A DNA stretch of 64,000 nucleotides, taken from Ophryocystis elektroscirrha. Taxonomy: Eukaryota; Apicomplexa; Conoidasida; Neogregarinorida; Ophryocystidae. The position numbers and the translations under genes were made by a program. This document shows positions 30,289 through 42,926 of the stretch, piece by piece; positions within the stretch are counted from its first letter, which is position 1; the number at the start of each line of letters is the position of its first letter. A model generated the notes under the pieces. It made no database searches. It was given only the letters and a program-made list of their open reading frames with translations, and had not been told where the DNA came from. The stretch lies in NCBI GenBank assembly GCA_030141585.1, contig JAQIFP010000004.1, positions 186,001-250,000 on the forward strand. Reading direction: 5' to 3'.

Positions 30289-32400
30289 TTATTCTATTGC
30301 AGTCTTCTTTAAATACTCATGCTTTAGTGCTTCTAACGCAGTAGGTCTATTTTTATTTGAAGGGTTTAAAAGAAATTTTATAAATGCCTAAAAGATAATT
30401 GAACAATACACTTAATACTTTGCATTCTTTAGAAACTTTGTTTATACTGTTGCACAAATTCAAGCGTGTTGAAAAAATTTCTTTATATAAAATACCACTT
30501 ATTTCCCTCATGCTATTTGCAGCCTTCAACTCTGCTCCGAATGGTCTTTGTTGATAAATCATTTCAAAAAAACATATACCAGCAGACCAAATATCAAACT
30601 TGAAAAAACATCGATTAGGATCAAATGTACCTTATCGTTATAAAAACTTTTCTCACAATTATTTATTGCTTTCAAATGTTCGGGAGGCATATACCAAACT
30701 GTGCCAACCCTGTTAAATTCGTCTTTCATATCCAGAAAGCAATTTTGGGAAAGAGGCTAAAAATTCATATACAATTGTACACGATACTTTATTTAAACCA
30801 AAATCTGCTATTTTCAAAACACCATTATTTATTAATATATTTAGCGGCTTTAGATCAAAATGAACCACTCGGCCTATTTTATGGATGCACATGAGTCCTC
30901 TAAATAATTAATTATTCGATATATTATTTACTCAATTATTTGTGAAATCCATATTTTGGCTAATTGCTCGTTTACGGGGCCCCACTTAAATATATATGTA
31001 TGCAGATTTCCTTCTGTACACAAATCTAATGAAGCAGCAAATATAGAATTCGATATATCAAAACATTGTTGCATCTCAACAATCTGTTCTATTAGCAATA
31101 AAAATAGTGATTACATTAGGGTGTCTAATGCTTTTTTGAAAAGCTATTTCTCGATAAGTTGACATTAGGATAAATTCTTGTTCTGAGGCTGTAGCATCCG
31201 AGTGTAAAGCAATTATTTTGACTGCGACCCTTTTCCATGTCAAAGTATCTATCGCCTAATTTCATATCAAATTGTCAATTAAGTACTTCCCAAACTTCTG
31301 CAAAACCACCTTTTCCTAGAAACTTCAGTAATCGAATAGGCTTTTGTTTATGAACCCATGGAAACATTTTATATGGGGAATTTAACTGCAATTTAATTAA
31401 AGATAATAACATTACTTCATCTTGATATGCTTTTAATTGTTCCAAATATATTTCATACCGTTTCTTTTCAAGTAGATTTTTTAATTGGATAAATTTCAAT
31501 CTCTATAAATAGAACTTTATTAATGATTAGATACACTTTCAAACTCCTGACGGTAATTTTTTTTTTTTATTAAACAACTTTTCAAATTTTGTTTTTCAAT
31601 TGAAATCTAATCGCAGTAACATCAAATTATAAATTACTAGTTCTTTTAGTAATAGCCCATTTTTCAAAAACTCATTAATATTGTAATGGGTTTTACTGAC
31701 ATTTTTTACAAAGGCATCGTCATTTTCTATTAAGCCGTTCATAACTGTTTCAATAAATCTATTTTGAGTTATTTTCATTTGACGATTCATTAGAATATTT
31801 TCAGGACTAAATAATTTTCCAAGGTGTCTTAAAATAAAGATATACTGATTGTTTCTTTCTAATTGAGCTCTATTTTTTATAGTATAAGAAGTCACGTGAG
31901 TCGCCTTACAACACGATTACATAATTTAATAAATCACTTTATTCTGTAAATTGAGGATATGCGTTTGGTATTTTTGAGAATTAATGACAAACCTATTTAA
32001 AATTTCAATTATAGACTTTGATCTTTTTTCAAAATCTATTAAAAACATTCATTAATTAATATTCACACAAATATTTTGTTCAACTTTTAAGATATTTCAC
32101 ATCATATTACCTGAGAATGTCAAACACTTTTCTTGTAAAATTGAATTTATTTTTGACTTCATATTTTGAAAATCTACAAGAAACATCAAAAACTTATTTC
32201 TAACTATCTATCATATTCATTAGATGAATTTTGCTCAAATTTTTTGAATTACTGGAACTTTTTAAACTAAGATTATTTTGTGATTTCTTGAAAGCGCTAG
32301 GGCCAGAAAATAATTCAAGAGGAAACTGGTTTGGATTGTTGAATGGCCCATCAGTAAATCTCTTATTTAACGCCCGAATTTTGTTTTGTAAATCAAACAT
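30289..32400 (-). CDS. tousled-like Ser/Thr kinase (TLK)
   Basis: Nuclear kinase family that phosphorylates the histone chaperone ASF1. Start chosen at ATG 32400 (MFDLQNKIRALNKRF). The N-terminal half is charged and helical across several short exons (31600-32400), as in TLKs. The kinase domain begins with LLKFLGKGGFAEVWE (Gly loop, about 31330), then WKRVAVKIIAL (VAIK-type Lys), a helix-C region ending HPNIVEMQQCFD, and HFDLKPLNILI at the catalytic loop, followed by ADFGLNK. The activation segment is GTVWYMPPEHL, then KFDIWSAGICFFEMIYQQRP and FGAEL. The stop is at 30289. TLKs carry HYDLKPGN at the catalytic loop, so HFDLKPLN and the long N-terminal coiled region support this class over others. 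Confidence 0.8.
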
Positions 32401-32700
32401 AACGAAGTACTTATAAAATTTAATCACATAATATGCACTTGAAAAGGTATATTGTAGACTGAAATATGACAAAATTTATAAATCACTAGTTTAACTTATA
32501 TTTAGATAAATAACACAATTATTTATTTTTTTACAGAATCAATACATTTTTAATATTCTTTAATTACCAGTTCAAATTTAGATTCACTTTATTTAAATTT
32601 TAATAATTTTTAATTTATAACAAAGCGGCAATCAAACATATATATTCATATCCCTACTTAATTATTTAATTTTAATAATTAATCTCATATATAATAATTA
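32401..32700. other. divergent promoter region, kinase/ferlin
   Basis: Exactly 300 bases between two divergently transcribed starts. Nearly pure A/T in the half next to the ferlin gene, with TTTAATAATTTTTAAT-type runs. Probably a shared bidirectional promoter; no specific motif can be supported. Confidence 0.45.
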
Positions 32701-35700
32701 TGCCAGAACAGCTTATAAATTATACCATTGGATTTACAATACATGATTTAAGAAATTTTGTTGCAAAAACGGGAGCACCCATAGACCCTGTAATCTTAAT
32801 TACAAAATTTATTATAAATAGCTTGTAGTTGTTAAATTTTGCGGCCGGCAATTCTCAACTAAAATTAAAAGGTATTTAAATTTTTCTCGATCAGTTTTAG
32901 AGAAAAATCAACTATTGTTTCATGGGAAACATCACATGTGTGGTCAGACATCATGCTTGCTCCTTCGGTAAACATGTAATAATGTTATAAATTATTCAGT
33001 ACTGGAATTCAGCTAAAATAATTTTTGAAATACAGGCTGCTAATGCATTTTGGCGGAATGACATAATTGGAACTTGTTCTTTACAAAGTAATGTAGACCA
33101 AATTATAAGAGCTTAGTTTCATTGATACTTTCAAGAAAAACTCATCATATCAAAAGGTTGAATACACATGAATTTGAGCAAATTTAAATAGATCATTACC
33201 TATTTATCTGCTCAATGAGCCTGACCCGAAGGGATATTTGCGGCTTACAGTTTACGCTCTGGGACCCGGTGAAAATATACCAAATAATTTAGATGACTTA
33301 ACGGATGACAGCTTGGATGAAGAAATTCAACATGCAGTTTTAGAGAACAAACTGACACCAACACAACAGATCGTTGAAGGAAAACCCTACCACATATATA
33401 TATCTATCCACGAAATTCAACATCTTTCACCAGCACCAAAAGGTCTGAATAAATACTTAAAATGTCAATTAGGTGAACGTGATCCTTATATCACTTGTAG
33501 TTTTGTTGGAACAAGACTCAAAACTGTAATTCTAGCTTAAATTTTATTTCTTCTGATAGAGTTTGGCAAAAAGCACATTATCTCATTCCTATAATGAATG
33601 TTTTCGAATTCCGGTAATGACACCAATCGAAGAGGTGATAATAATATTGATGATTGATTTGTTAAAGGATTCGATTATTCTTAATGTATGGGACTGGAAT
33701 TTATTTAGTCCTGACGAATTATTGATACATGGGCGACTCTCTTTTGCAGAATTGCGCTCTAAACCTATTTCTAACTTCTGGTATAATTTTTACGGTTTTC
33801 ATAACGACGAAATTGACATCAAAAGCGTATCCTCCCAAAATGCTAATTATGAACTTGATCCAAACTATTATTTGGGACGCCTTCTACTATCCGCTAGAGC
33901 TGAAAAATTAGATAAGATAGAGAGCTTAATGCCTCCTCAAGTAAACTTATTAAAAATATATATATTTAGGTTATTCCTGCTTCAACAATAGCTGATTCTC
34001 TGATGAAACCCATATCACTACTTTGTGATGTATATGAAATAGCTGGGTTAAACTGCAGTGAAATTTTAGTTGAGTTATGGTGTGGCAACTTGAAATCTAG
34101 AACTAAGTATGTTTAATACTACTCTTAATCAATTAGAGCTATAAAACCTAAATCGGAACAAACTCAAAATCAAATTTATTCTTTTACTCAAGATTTAGGT
34201 CGTATGCAGTATATCAACTGTTTTGTAATTATATTAAAATAATCAAACATTTGAAGGTTCCTGAAGATACACGACAACAATGGAATATTATTATTTCCAT
34301 ATACAATATAGAAAGTAATTATTCAGAAAAAAGAGTAGCATACATTGTATTACCTATAAAAGACATACCTACATACGTTGAAACACATCCGCGAATGCCA
34401 GTATGGATGCCTTTGAAAAAAATGCCTTATGTTGAAGAATCTAAACAAACGATTGCAGTACTCCTGACAATTGAAAAATCTTCAGTTCAAAGCATTACAA
34501 GAGGGGCGTAAGATTTCTAACATTTATATTATCTTCTTAGTCGCAAATTTGTCTCAACACAAATATACGAGTTAAGATCTTATGTTTACTGCGCTAGAGA
34601 TTTACCCAGAATAAAACATACAGCTCCAAACCCTGCAGTCAAAATTTCATGTTCTTCTTCTTCTAATCAAACAATTTTGAAAAAAAACTCAATATCACCA
34701 GTGTATATGGAATGTGTGAGTTTGACATGTCGACTAACAGTATATTTTTGTAATATATAATGGGTAAATTAGACTGATCCTTCTGCAAATGTATCTACGG
34801 TCGCACCAATAAACGTCACAGTTTTTGATGTTCATCGTAATCTAAATTTATTTTTGTGTCACGCAATTTGTCATTACGACAGAATACGAGTTAAAACTTC
34901 GGTAGTAACATGAACTTATAATGACCCCAATCAACAGGTTAATAACAATTCAGATCCATTTACACCTCAGTGGATTCAACTAAAATGTATCAATAAAAAT
35001 CACAATCACGAAGAATGTATTTTGATTGCTTTTGAGTTGACTAGACAGAAAGAAACTCAAAAGATAGCTTCATTTCCAATGAAACCAAATCTAACTTCAG
35101 TGACAATAACTTTATCAATTCTTGGTTTGAGAAATTTGATTTTTATTAATTCGAGTAAATAACCAATTTCTAATTATTATTCACAGACTCAATTCAAAAT
35201 TTTTTCACCAACGAAATATCTTCTGAATCCATAGATGATCCTTTAATATTGGTGACACTTCCAGCTTGGGGAATGGAAGGTACAAATAATTTAGATTATT
35301 TAATTCCCTGGAAAATTCCTGGTGAAGATGAAACAGTACTGCATAGTTCAGAAAATATAGACACTTTATGATAGAATTTAAATCGTAGCTGGAAAACTGG
35401 AGCTTCATTCTCATTTAACATCTTTAGCGTTCACTACATTGAGTGTTACTTACCTACAAATCCTGTTTACTACCCTCAACTTCAAATTTCAGTAAAATAT
35501 ATTTTACTTATTCTGAAGTTTGGTAACAGATATATCAAAAAAAAATTAAGCCAAAATATTTACTGGGAGATCTTCAGATTCCTTTGTTAGCTCTCATGCC
35601 TTGGATAAAAAACATTGAAGCTGTTTCGTCAATTGTTCGACCTCGAAAAGATTACGCTGATTCATTGAATTTGAAAAAAATTGGAGCTGCTCTAGAATCC

Positions 35701-37845
35701 CTACAAGTATATTTTATATTTTTATTCTGGGTTTAGAATCATTTTAAAAGTAGAAAAAAAAAGCTTAGTCACATAGGGTTATCATATTTACGTGTGATTG
35801 ATGAAAGTGGAAATATCTCAAAATCGGTATCTCAAAAAAATAGTTCGGAAATGCAAATTTCAACTGATATACCACATCATGGCATTTCTCTGGCAGGACT
35901 TCCTTCTGTCTTTATTATTGTAATATAACTTATTCAAATTTACCACCAGAACTATGGTTATATCCAGACAAGAAACAATTTAAGCACATACGTTAATTTA
36001 AATATGATTGATTTAAATATCTACATACCCTTTAAGTAATCATATTCAATATGATTTTACTATTGAGTACTGCCAGGTTTGTAGTAGTTGCAAATGGGCT
36101 TATTACAAAACCTTCTAATTCTTCTCAGCAATCACGCCCCATCATCGAGAGTGAACTAGAAAATTATTTAGAAAGTACAGTTTCTAAAATTTTCAATAGA
36201 TAGATTTCGATTGGCCTGTATACGACGTCAATTATTACTACAAGTGCAACAAATACAGTGTTGGTTCTCTAAAAATGGGACTAACTATAGAAAATAAAAG
36301 TAAATCTCTTGAAATTACATGAAACTTTCAGATATAATCAAATCAACTTTGCCAACTCACATTCAAAATTTTGCTCTCAATAAAAAAAAATTCAAAATGC
36401 AATATTGCATGGAACTGGAATCTTTACCTACTTTGAGATTAAGGTTTTTAAAAATTTTGTAATTCTAGTTTTGCAGAATATATGTTTTAAAAGCCAAAAC
36501 TCTAACGCCTCTCAAGAAAATAAAAAGCATCAATCCTTTTCTCGTTTTTACAATTGGAGAGAAAATTGTATTTTTTATTTTACAGAATACGATCATTGGT
36601 AGAAAAAGTTACGTGGAAATGCAAAAACAAATGATATCAATCCATCATTCTGTTGTATGCATGAGATGGATATCAACTTACCGGAACAATCCCGTCTTAG
36701 TATTTCTGTATGGTCCAAAGATGCTCAAAGATTAGGAATTAATGACGTATGTATCGGGACTACTACGATAGATCTTGAGCAAAGGTACAATTAATTAGTA
36801 ATTTGATATCAGATGGTTGTCAACTGATTGGCAAGAATTATGTCAAAAACAAAGTATTCCTATCGAGTCAAGACCACTTTATCCGAACGGTATTCCTGGA
36901 CCTCGGTCATGGTATTAATAGTCAATGAAATACATATACAAATTAGTGGGGCAATAGATATGTGGTTGGAAATTAGAACTCTAGAACAATTTTTGGAAAT
37001 TCCTCCCATTATCCTAAAAGAACCATCTCCCCTTGAAGTTGAAATAAGGTTTTACATTATTTTTGAAGCGTTGTACAGAGTAATAGTATGGGGCTGTAAA
37101 AGTTTGAAAACATCAAATGAAAGCCTGGATGTCCAAGTGGCTTGTGCAATTGAATGTGATACCTATGCTGGTTCTCAGTCGAAATCTCAATTGACAGACG
37201 TGCATTACTATTCTCAAAACAATTCTGCTGTTTTTAACTGGCGTTTTGTATTTTCTCAAATAAAATGTCCGATTCACAGTTGCGTTCTTCAACTTTCTGC
37301 TTATGATTTTAGAAATTTATCCAAATCTATATTTATTGGAGAAGTGAGTTTAAATTTAAATTTTAATTATTAGGTCAACATAGAAATGAAAAAATATATA
37401 AGAAAAGTTGCTCAGTTGGATGCTATGCGTGAATATGATGCAGAGTTTCCATTAACTAAGTAATTATAATTTTGACGCAGCTTATGGTCTTAATCAGTAC
37501 AGCACAACAAAAAACAGCAATAGGCTTTGTTCAGTGTACTATTCAAATCATACCTCAAAGCATAGCTAATTCAAAACAGGTAACATAGAATCGCTACAAA
37601 ACTCTTAGGCTGGTCTTGGTAGAGAAGACCCAAATCGTGATCCAAGATTGGCGATTCCATTAGAAGGACGGAAGTGGGAAGATTTTTTGAAAGCTTCAGG
37701 ACTTCAGCAAGATTATTCAGCATTTTTAAAATGGGTAATCTTAAAAATCGACAATTACTTTTAGTTTCAATTATGGCTTTTATTTGTTTTATTTGTACTT
37801 TTGTTTATAATGGGTTTTATATATCCAGCCCTATTTTTTCAATAA
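32701..37845 (+). CDS. ferlin (multi-C2, tail-anchored)
   Basis: Calcium-responsive membrane fusion protein; apicomplexan ferlins act in microneme and rhoptry secretion. Start ATG 32701, MPEQLINYTIGFTIHDLRNF, first C2 with DPLVVVKFCGRQFST. Further C2-like blocks: HIYISIHEIQHLSPAPKG with GERDPYITCSFVG (33400-33540) and LSHSYNECFRIPV with ILNVWDWNLFSPDELLIHGR; SYVYCARDLPRIKHTAPNPA (34570-34640); more between 35000 and 37370. The C-terminus has REDPNRDPRLAIPLEGRKWE, the ferlin Lys/Arg-Pro-rich linker, then a single membrane helix WLLFVLFVLLFIMGFIYPAL ending at 37845. The gene is cut into many exons by about 30-nt introns; not every border was resolved. Confidence 0.9.
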
Positions 37846-37935
37846 CCTAGAAATGAAATCCAATAACAAAAAATACAAAAAATATAATTTTTCCTTTTTT
37901 AAATTTATTGCAGAAAGGTAGTTGAATTAATTATC

Positions 37936-39766
37936 ATGTTAAGATCGTTTTTTTATTTTATATTATTGTATACTTTATCTCTCAGTATTGAGCTATCATT
38001 TAGTAGTCATAAAATTGAATTACATGAGATTAATGATAAACAACTATCAAATCACCGATTTATGGAAAACTTATTATTTTTGAAAAAATCAAACAACTAT
38101 CAGACAAATTCGCTGGGTACTTTAATACCTTTAGAAAAACGAAGTAATAATAAGCTTCATAATAATAAATTAGGTTTATCAAGACCTAGAATATCTACAG
38201 TAAGTTATTAAATCTAAAAATTAGGTTAGTATTATGGATTAATCTGTAAATAAATCAAATCAAATATACTAAAACCAGATGTTGGTCAAAATTATCAACC
38301 CTTCAAAGTTTTGTTTGATACTGGGTCGTCAGAAACATGGATAATAGATAGTTTATGTCAAACACAAGGATGTTATAACCACAACAAATACAAAAAAAGC
38401 TTATCATTGATAATTAATTCCACAAAACTAATCAATATTGAAGTAAATAAAATCTATTCATTTTGTTCAATAGTATCTGACTGGCTATATTCAAGCTTAC
38501 GATGGATATGAATCAAGTAAATTTCAGACATAAAATTGATTATAGTTTGAAGTTTATTTGCAACCTAACCTTTTCGTTAAAAATCAATCAATTAATTTCG
38601 CAGTGCAACTTCACATGCCTTACGTAATTTATATATATTCTCCAAAATTAAATCATAGGATTTACCTTGGGATGGCATTGTTGGGTTAGGTTTACAGTAA
38701 GAAAAACTGTGTCTCAAAAATTTTAGAAACGTTGAGCAATCCGCTCTTCATCGGCATTGTTTGGTTGAGACTATGAAATTAGACGTTCGTTCAAACTAAA
38801 AAATATTTCTTTACTATTAGAACTCATTAACCAATCAGAACCTTCGAAATCAAGTAAAATTACATTGATCACTTTAATTCGGTACAGGTTGCATACTACA
38901 TTTCCGATTCCGGTGTGAAAAATTATTTCATTAATATTTTTAGGTAAAAGCTCTATTACATTTGGTAATGATTAAATTATTCAACTTGTTTGAAGGAGGT
39001 GCTGATATAAGCCTAAAAGAATCTCTATTGAAAGTAATACATACAAAGACACTTTAAAACTTATATATCAACAGAGTCAAATATTTTGGACTGAAATAGA
39101 TCGTAACTCTCCTTATTGGATGTTACACGTAAAAGTAAACTACTCAAAAAATTTTATCAGATTTATGATATTTTTTGTTTGTCACCATCAAAAAGTCTAA
39201 TTAACTACAATTACAAGCCTTTAATCAAGCCAATCAAAGTCATAGTAGATACAGGAACATATTTGACATACATAACAAGAGGTAAGATAAGCTAAAGTAA
39301 TAGTAACAAATTAAAGGACCTCTTACTCCTATTATCGAGGTTATAACTAATTTGATTGAAAAAAAAGACTATTCTTGTCAAGAACTCAAAGAAAATCTTC
39401 CAACATTTAAATTTTTGTTGAGAGTAATTTGGAAAACTCTTAAGTTACAATAGAGTCATCCCAAAACAACATCAAACTTTCATTTTTTTAATCTTACTTT
39501 AACTCCTACAGATTACATTGAATGCAAATCGAGTAACAAAAATCTACCATTATTTATTTTTGTAATCAGATTTGGATTATTCACTTGGACTAGTTGAAGA
39601 AAATTCTGCTGATGTAGACGTAGGCAATACTTGGACTTTTGGTCAAACATTTTTACAGAATTTTTATACAGTATTCGATAGGTAAATTTTTATGATTTGA
39701 TCTTGCATTAGAGATTATTATTCCGTAGGGTTTATTGAGCTGGCATCAATCAAAAATAAATTATAA
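37936..39766 (+). CDS. secreted aspartic protease (pepsin family A1)
   Basis: Start ATG 37936 with a clear signal peptide (FFYFILLYTLSLSIELSFS) and a propeptide of about 70 residues. Two short introns flank YYGLIYVGQNYQPF. The first catalytic site is VLFDTGSSETWII (38310-38345) and the second is VIVDTGTYLTYIT (39240-39275). The mature N-terminal region contains a CQTQGCYNHNKY disulphide-type loop, as in plasmepsins. The end, after the last intron, is VFDRDYYSVGFIELASIK with the stop at 39766; this matches the family's closing strand (FDxxxxxVGFA). No C-terminal membrane anchor. Resembles apicomplexan ASP/plasmepsin enzymes; the subgroup cannot be told here. Exon borders between 38500 and 39600 are partly uncertain. 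Confidence 0.87.
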
Positions 39767-39955
39767 ATTTAATAGAAACAATGCATCAAACTTGATTATA
39801 CTTTTCAGCATCATTCAAATGAATAATGAATAAACTAAATTTGACTACATTACGCTTATAGAGAACTGAAATAATCATATTTTGAAATTTTTTGTTTAAC
39901 AAATAAATCAGTCCTGTAAATATCTTATCTCTATTAATTTGAAACAAATCATAGA

Positions 39956-40386
39956 ATGGATAGTCAAATAAAAATAAATAACTTACCTTATAAAAATTTT
40001 GATTTAGAGGAGCATTTCTCAAAACTCAAAGAAGAGATTTACGAGTTACAGCAAAAAAAAAAAAACTTGGAAGCAACTTTAACCGAAGTAGTTTTTAGCT
40101 AATTCAACTAGATTTAATTAGATTACTCCTTTGCCAGATGAATTAGAAGTTTATAAACAAATTATGCAGATGTAAATTAATTTTATTTTCGTTGATGTTA
40201 TATTACGCAGGTTTGTGAAAAAGAAAATAAAAGATCTTAAAGCCAAACTGAAATCAGAATTGGAATCGACCACTACGGCTCTTGAAAATATGAAAGTTAG
40301 TTTAATCAAAGATACAAATTTATTATTAATTTCAGAAATTAGAAATTTCTTTAAAGAACAGGTTGGACTCCATCCGTAAAAATTAG
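39956..40386 (+). CDS. small coiled-coil protein, hypothetical
   Basis: Start ATG 39956 (MDSQIKINNLPYKNFDLEEHF). Four exons joined by introns near 40098-40125, 40172-40211 and 40296-40336 give about 110 residues. The product is almost all heptad-rich helix: HFSKLKEEIYELQQKKKNLE, then VKKKIKDLKAKLKSELE, ending KNRLDSIRKN. No other domain is visible. It could be a kinetochore, centriole or tethering subunit, but nothing in the sequence decides this. Phases match across all introns, which supports the model. Confidence 0.55.
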
Positions 40387-40592
40387 CAATATTATATAAA
40401 AGGATTAATTAATTCATTGTAAAACCCCCATTTTTCACGATTTAAGTGCTTTGTTGATTGTGCTATTTATTTAAAATAGTTATTCACAGACTAATTCCAG
40501 TACCTTTTTTTATCACATTAAGTCAACATCGAAACTTTGCTTCTCTTTTTGTAAATATTTAAGAACTTTACTGTTTTCAATCTGAATACTGA

Positions 40593-41581
40593 TTAGTGTT
40601 TTTCAGTTATTACAATAAATTGATATTCTCTTGATGAATTTCCCAAAGTTACAACTGTTTTAGGATTTATAATATAAGGAAAATATGTCATATTTATTTT
40701 TTGTTTGTTTCTAAACAATTAATGAACATGCTTTCTATATTCTAACTTACATGTAAAGCCCATTTTTCGACCTCATATCAATAATCACAATTTGTGTCAT
40801 ATTATTTACAAATATAACAGAATGCTGACCGTTTACACTTGGATTACATGATATTATGTCACAGTCTGAATAGGTTCCCATAAACCAGTATAACTGTTTT
40901 TTATCAAGTTGAATTGTTTTTATTATCTGATCTTCTTTTTTTTCTAAAACAGTAACTTCAGGCTTTAAATTTATGTTCTTCGTAAGATTCATGCATTTTT
41001 CAATCCAGACTACAATAGATTTCAAAAACATTTAAACTTTGAAGATACGCATAATTTACCATCAAAATCTTTGGTTTTTATAATGTCATCCCTTATTACA
41101 GTTAAAATTTTTCCTAATAAGTTGAAACCAACATCATTTACAACTCCCAAATTTGAGTCCTCATTATTCATCCAAATAAGTCTGCGTCCCATTGTATCTC
41201 TAAGTTTTGATCGAAGCTCTAGCTCTATAAATAATAAAAAGTTTCAAACCAAAATTTCTCAAGAATTTATCGCGCAAAATCTGTTCAAGTATGACTTCTT
41301 GATTGGTCATCCATTTGTCTTTGTAAACCTTTATTACAAGATGTTCAAATATTCATGATTTTTACATAATTAGAACTTTTGATCAACTCAATTGTAGATG
41401 TAATACAATCTTGTTGTTGTAATCGGTTTTTTACACTAATATCTAAATCGAACATTGCCGCATAAATGGCGGCTTCAGCAGATGGAAATATTTTTTTTTC
41501 AAAATATACTTCACACAAATAATCATTGTTAAGAAAAGCAAAATCTCCTTCAAATTGATTTATTGTCAAATAGTTATCCAT
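40593..41581 (-). CDS. NADAR (YbiA-like) domain fused to FHA domain
   Basis: Exons are complement of 41581-41366, 41328-41250, 41224-41060, 41009-40751 and 40710-40593, sum 837 nt, 278 residues with all phases matching. N-terminal half is NADAR-like: FEGDFAFLNNDYLCEVYF, FPSAEAAIYAAMFD, KWMTNQEVILEQILRDKF, ELRSKLRDTM and GVVNDVGFNLLGKILTVIRD, following the YbiA pattern (LSNFYP..PSxEH, G.N.LG..LM.IR). C-terminal half is a forkhead-associated domain: MGTYSDCDIISCNPSVNGQH, VIIDMRSKNGLYINKQKI, NPKTVVTLGNSSREYQF. NADAR enzymes act on ADP-ribosyl or related N-glycosides; FHA domains bind phosphothreonine. Two motif positions differ from the usual NADAR (His of EH is Ala; the WGD-type Trp is Asn), so activity is uncertain. 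Intron 41225-41249 is only 25 nt. Confidence 0.8.
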
Positions 41582-41681
41582 TTCAGAATATTAGTCTTGA
41601 CAGAATTTTCAGTATAATAGTTAAATTATTCAAATAATTAACAAATAACTAATTTTTTTTCTTAATTTATTTTTGTATAAT

Positions 41682-41938
41682 ATGAATTTATTCGAGCGTA
41701 ACCAAGCATTTTTTAAAACTAGTTATGATAGATTGGGGTATTGCTTTTCTGTTCTGTTTCGCTACTTTATCTTTTTTATTCTTACTTGGTATGCTTTATT
41801 AGTCAAATAAATGTCATTTATAGGGTCAGCGTTTATTTAAAAAAACCAACTTATTTTTATAAAGAACATTGCAAAAGTTTCACAAAATTTGAAGAAAAAA
41901 TAATACACCTAATATCCAAACAATTATTTGACGATTAG
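41682..41938 (+). CDS. small single-pass membrane protein, 73 residues
   Basis: Exons 41682-41788 and 41824-41938 with a 35-nt intron. Protein MNLFERNQAFFKTSYDRLGY, one hydrophobic helix CFSVLFRYFIFFILTW, then a basic tail with KKPTYFYKEHC and the end ISKQLFDD. No family recognised; the size and single helix resemble accessory subunits of mitochondrial complexes, but that is a guess. Starts 100 bases from the divergent NADAR-FHA gene and ends 9 bases before the convergent DJ-1 stop, so spacing is very tight on both sides. Confidence 0.5.
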
Positions 41939-41947
41939 TATAAAGCA

Positions 41948-42749
41948 CTATATGTCGTTTATGTTTCCTTGGAATAACATAGCGTTTGCGACTTCGTGTG
42001 CAACATCTCTACCTTTTAATAATCTAAGAAGGGTTAAAGCAAACGCAAGAGCAGTTCCGGGACCTTTAGAAGTAACTAAATGTTGAAGTGGACGTCAAAT
42101 AAAAATTCAAACCTATATTATTTGAACACAAAACACCGTTTTTATTGGGCTCTCCAACGTTTTTAGAATCAATAAAAATCCCAGGATATCTATAAAGTTT
42201 GATGAAGAGGGTATTACTTGAATTTACCCAGTCGCTTTACATCCATCGAGTAATTTATGGCGTTCTAGAATTATTGATGGGGAAGCACAAATAGCAGCAA
42301 TTAATTTATTATTTTTAATCTGTCTTTTGATCATATCCATCAAAATTGTGCACTTCGAGAGGTTTTCTGCTCCCATCAAACCTCCAGGCAACTGAAGTTA
42401 CAAATATTGATTCGTAAGTTTTTTGACAGAAAACTTAATCCAAGTACCATACTATCCTTCATATATGACTTACAGCAATTAAACTATAATTTTCTTCTGA
42501 ACAGTCGGTAATCAATTTATCACAAAATATATGTATGTCTCTAGAACCTTTGATATCTGTATCCTCATTAATAGAAGCTACATGAACATCAACGTCTACA
42601 AACCATAAATAGAAAATATTAAGCAAGCTTACTGCCCCGTCTTAAAACATTAATAATTGTGACTGCTTCTAATTCCTCAGTTCCTTCTGCCTGAAAACAA
42701 TTATATTTTTGGATAATACCAATGCAACTAGTGCTTTAATTGACTCCAT
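41948..42749 (-). CDS. DJ-1: DJ-1/PARK7 family protein
   Basis: Oxidative-stress and glycation-defence protein. Six exons (complement of 42749-42720, 42690-42633, 42595-42474, 42391-42228, 42189-42113, 42075-41948) total 579 nt, 192 residues, close to human DJ-1 at 189. Start MESIKALVALAEGTEELEAV carries the conserved Glu of the active site. LPGGLMGAENLSKC is the glycine-rich loop, and AAICASPSIIL holds the nucleophilic Cys. The end has VTSKGPGTALAFAL and LLKGRDVAHEV, typical of the family's last helices. Introns are 29-38 nt, apart from one of 82. Product probably cytosolic; no targeting signal seen. Confidence 0.94.
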
Positions 42750-42926
42750 CGCATGTATATTTATAACTTCACCTGTCACTTGTACTGCGTAAATTTGCCC
42801 TTTTACAATATTTGAACTCTTTGTAGTTTATATGTTTTCAAATAAAAGTCAAATAAAAAAATTAAAAAACCATATTCAAATGGTATAAAATTAATTAGAA
42901 TTCATAATATTCAATATTTCAAAATG

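Noticed and set aside
40747..41031. FHA domain as an independent small gene starting MFLKSIVVW
   Set aside because: A 50-nt intron (41010-41059) joins it in phase to the NADAR exons; the summed exons give an exact codon count.
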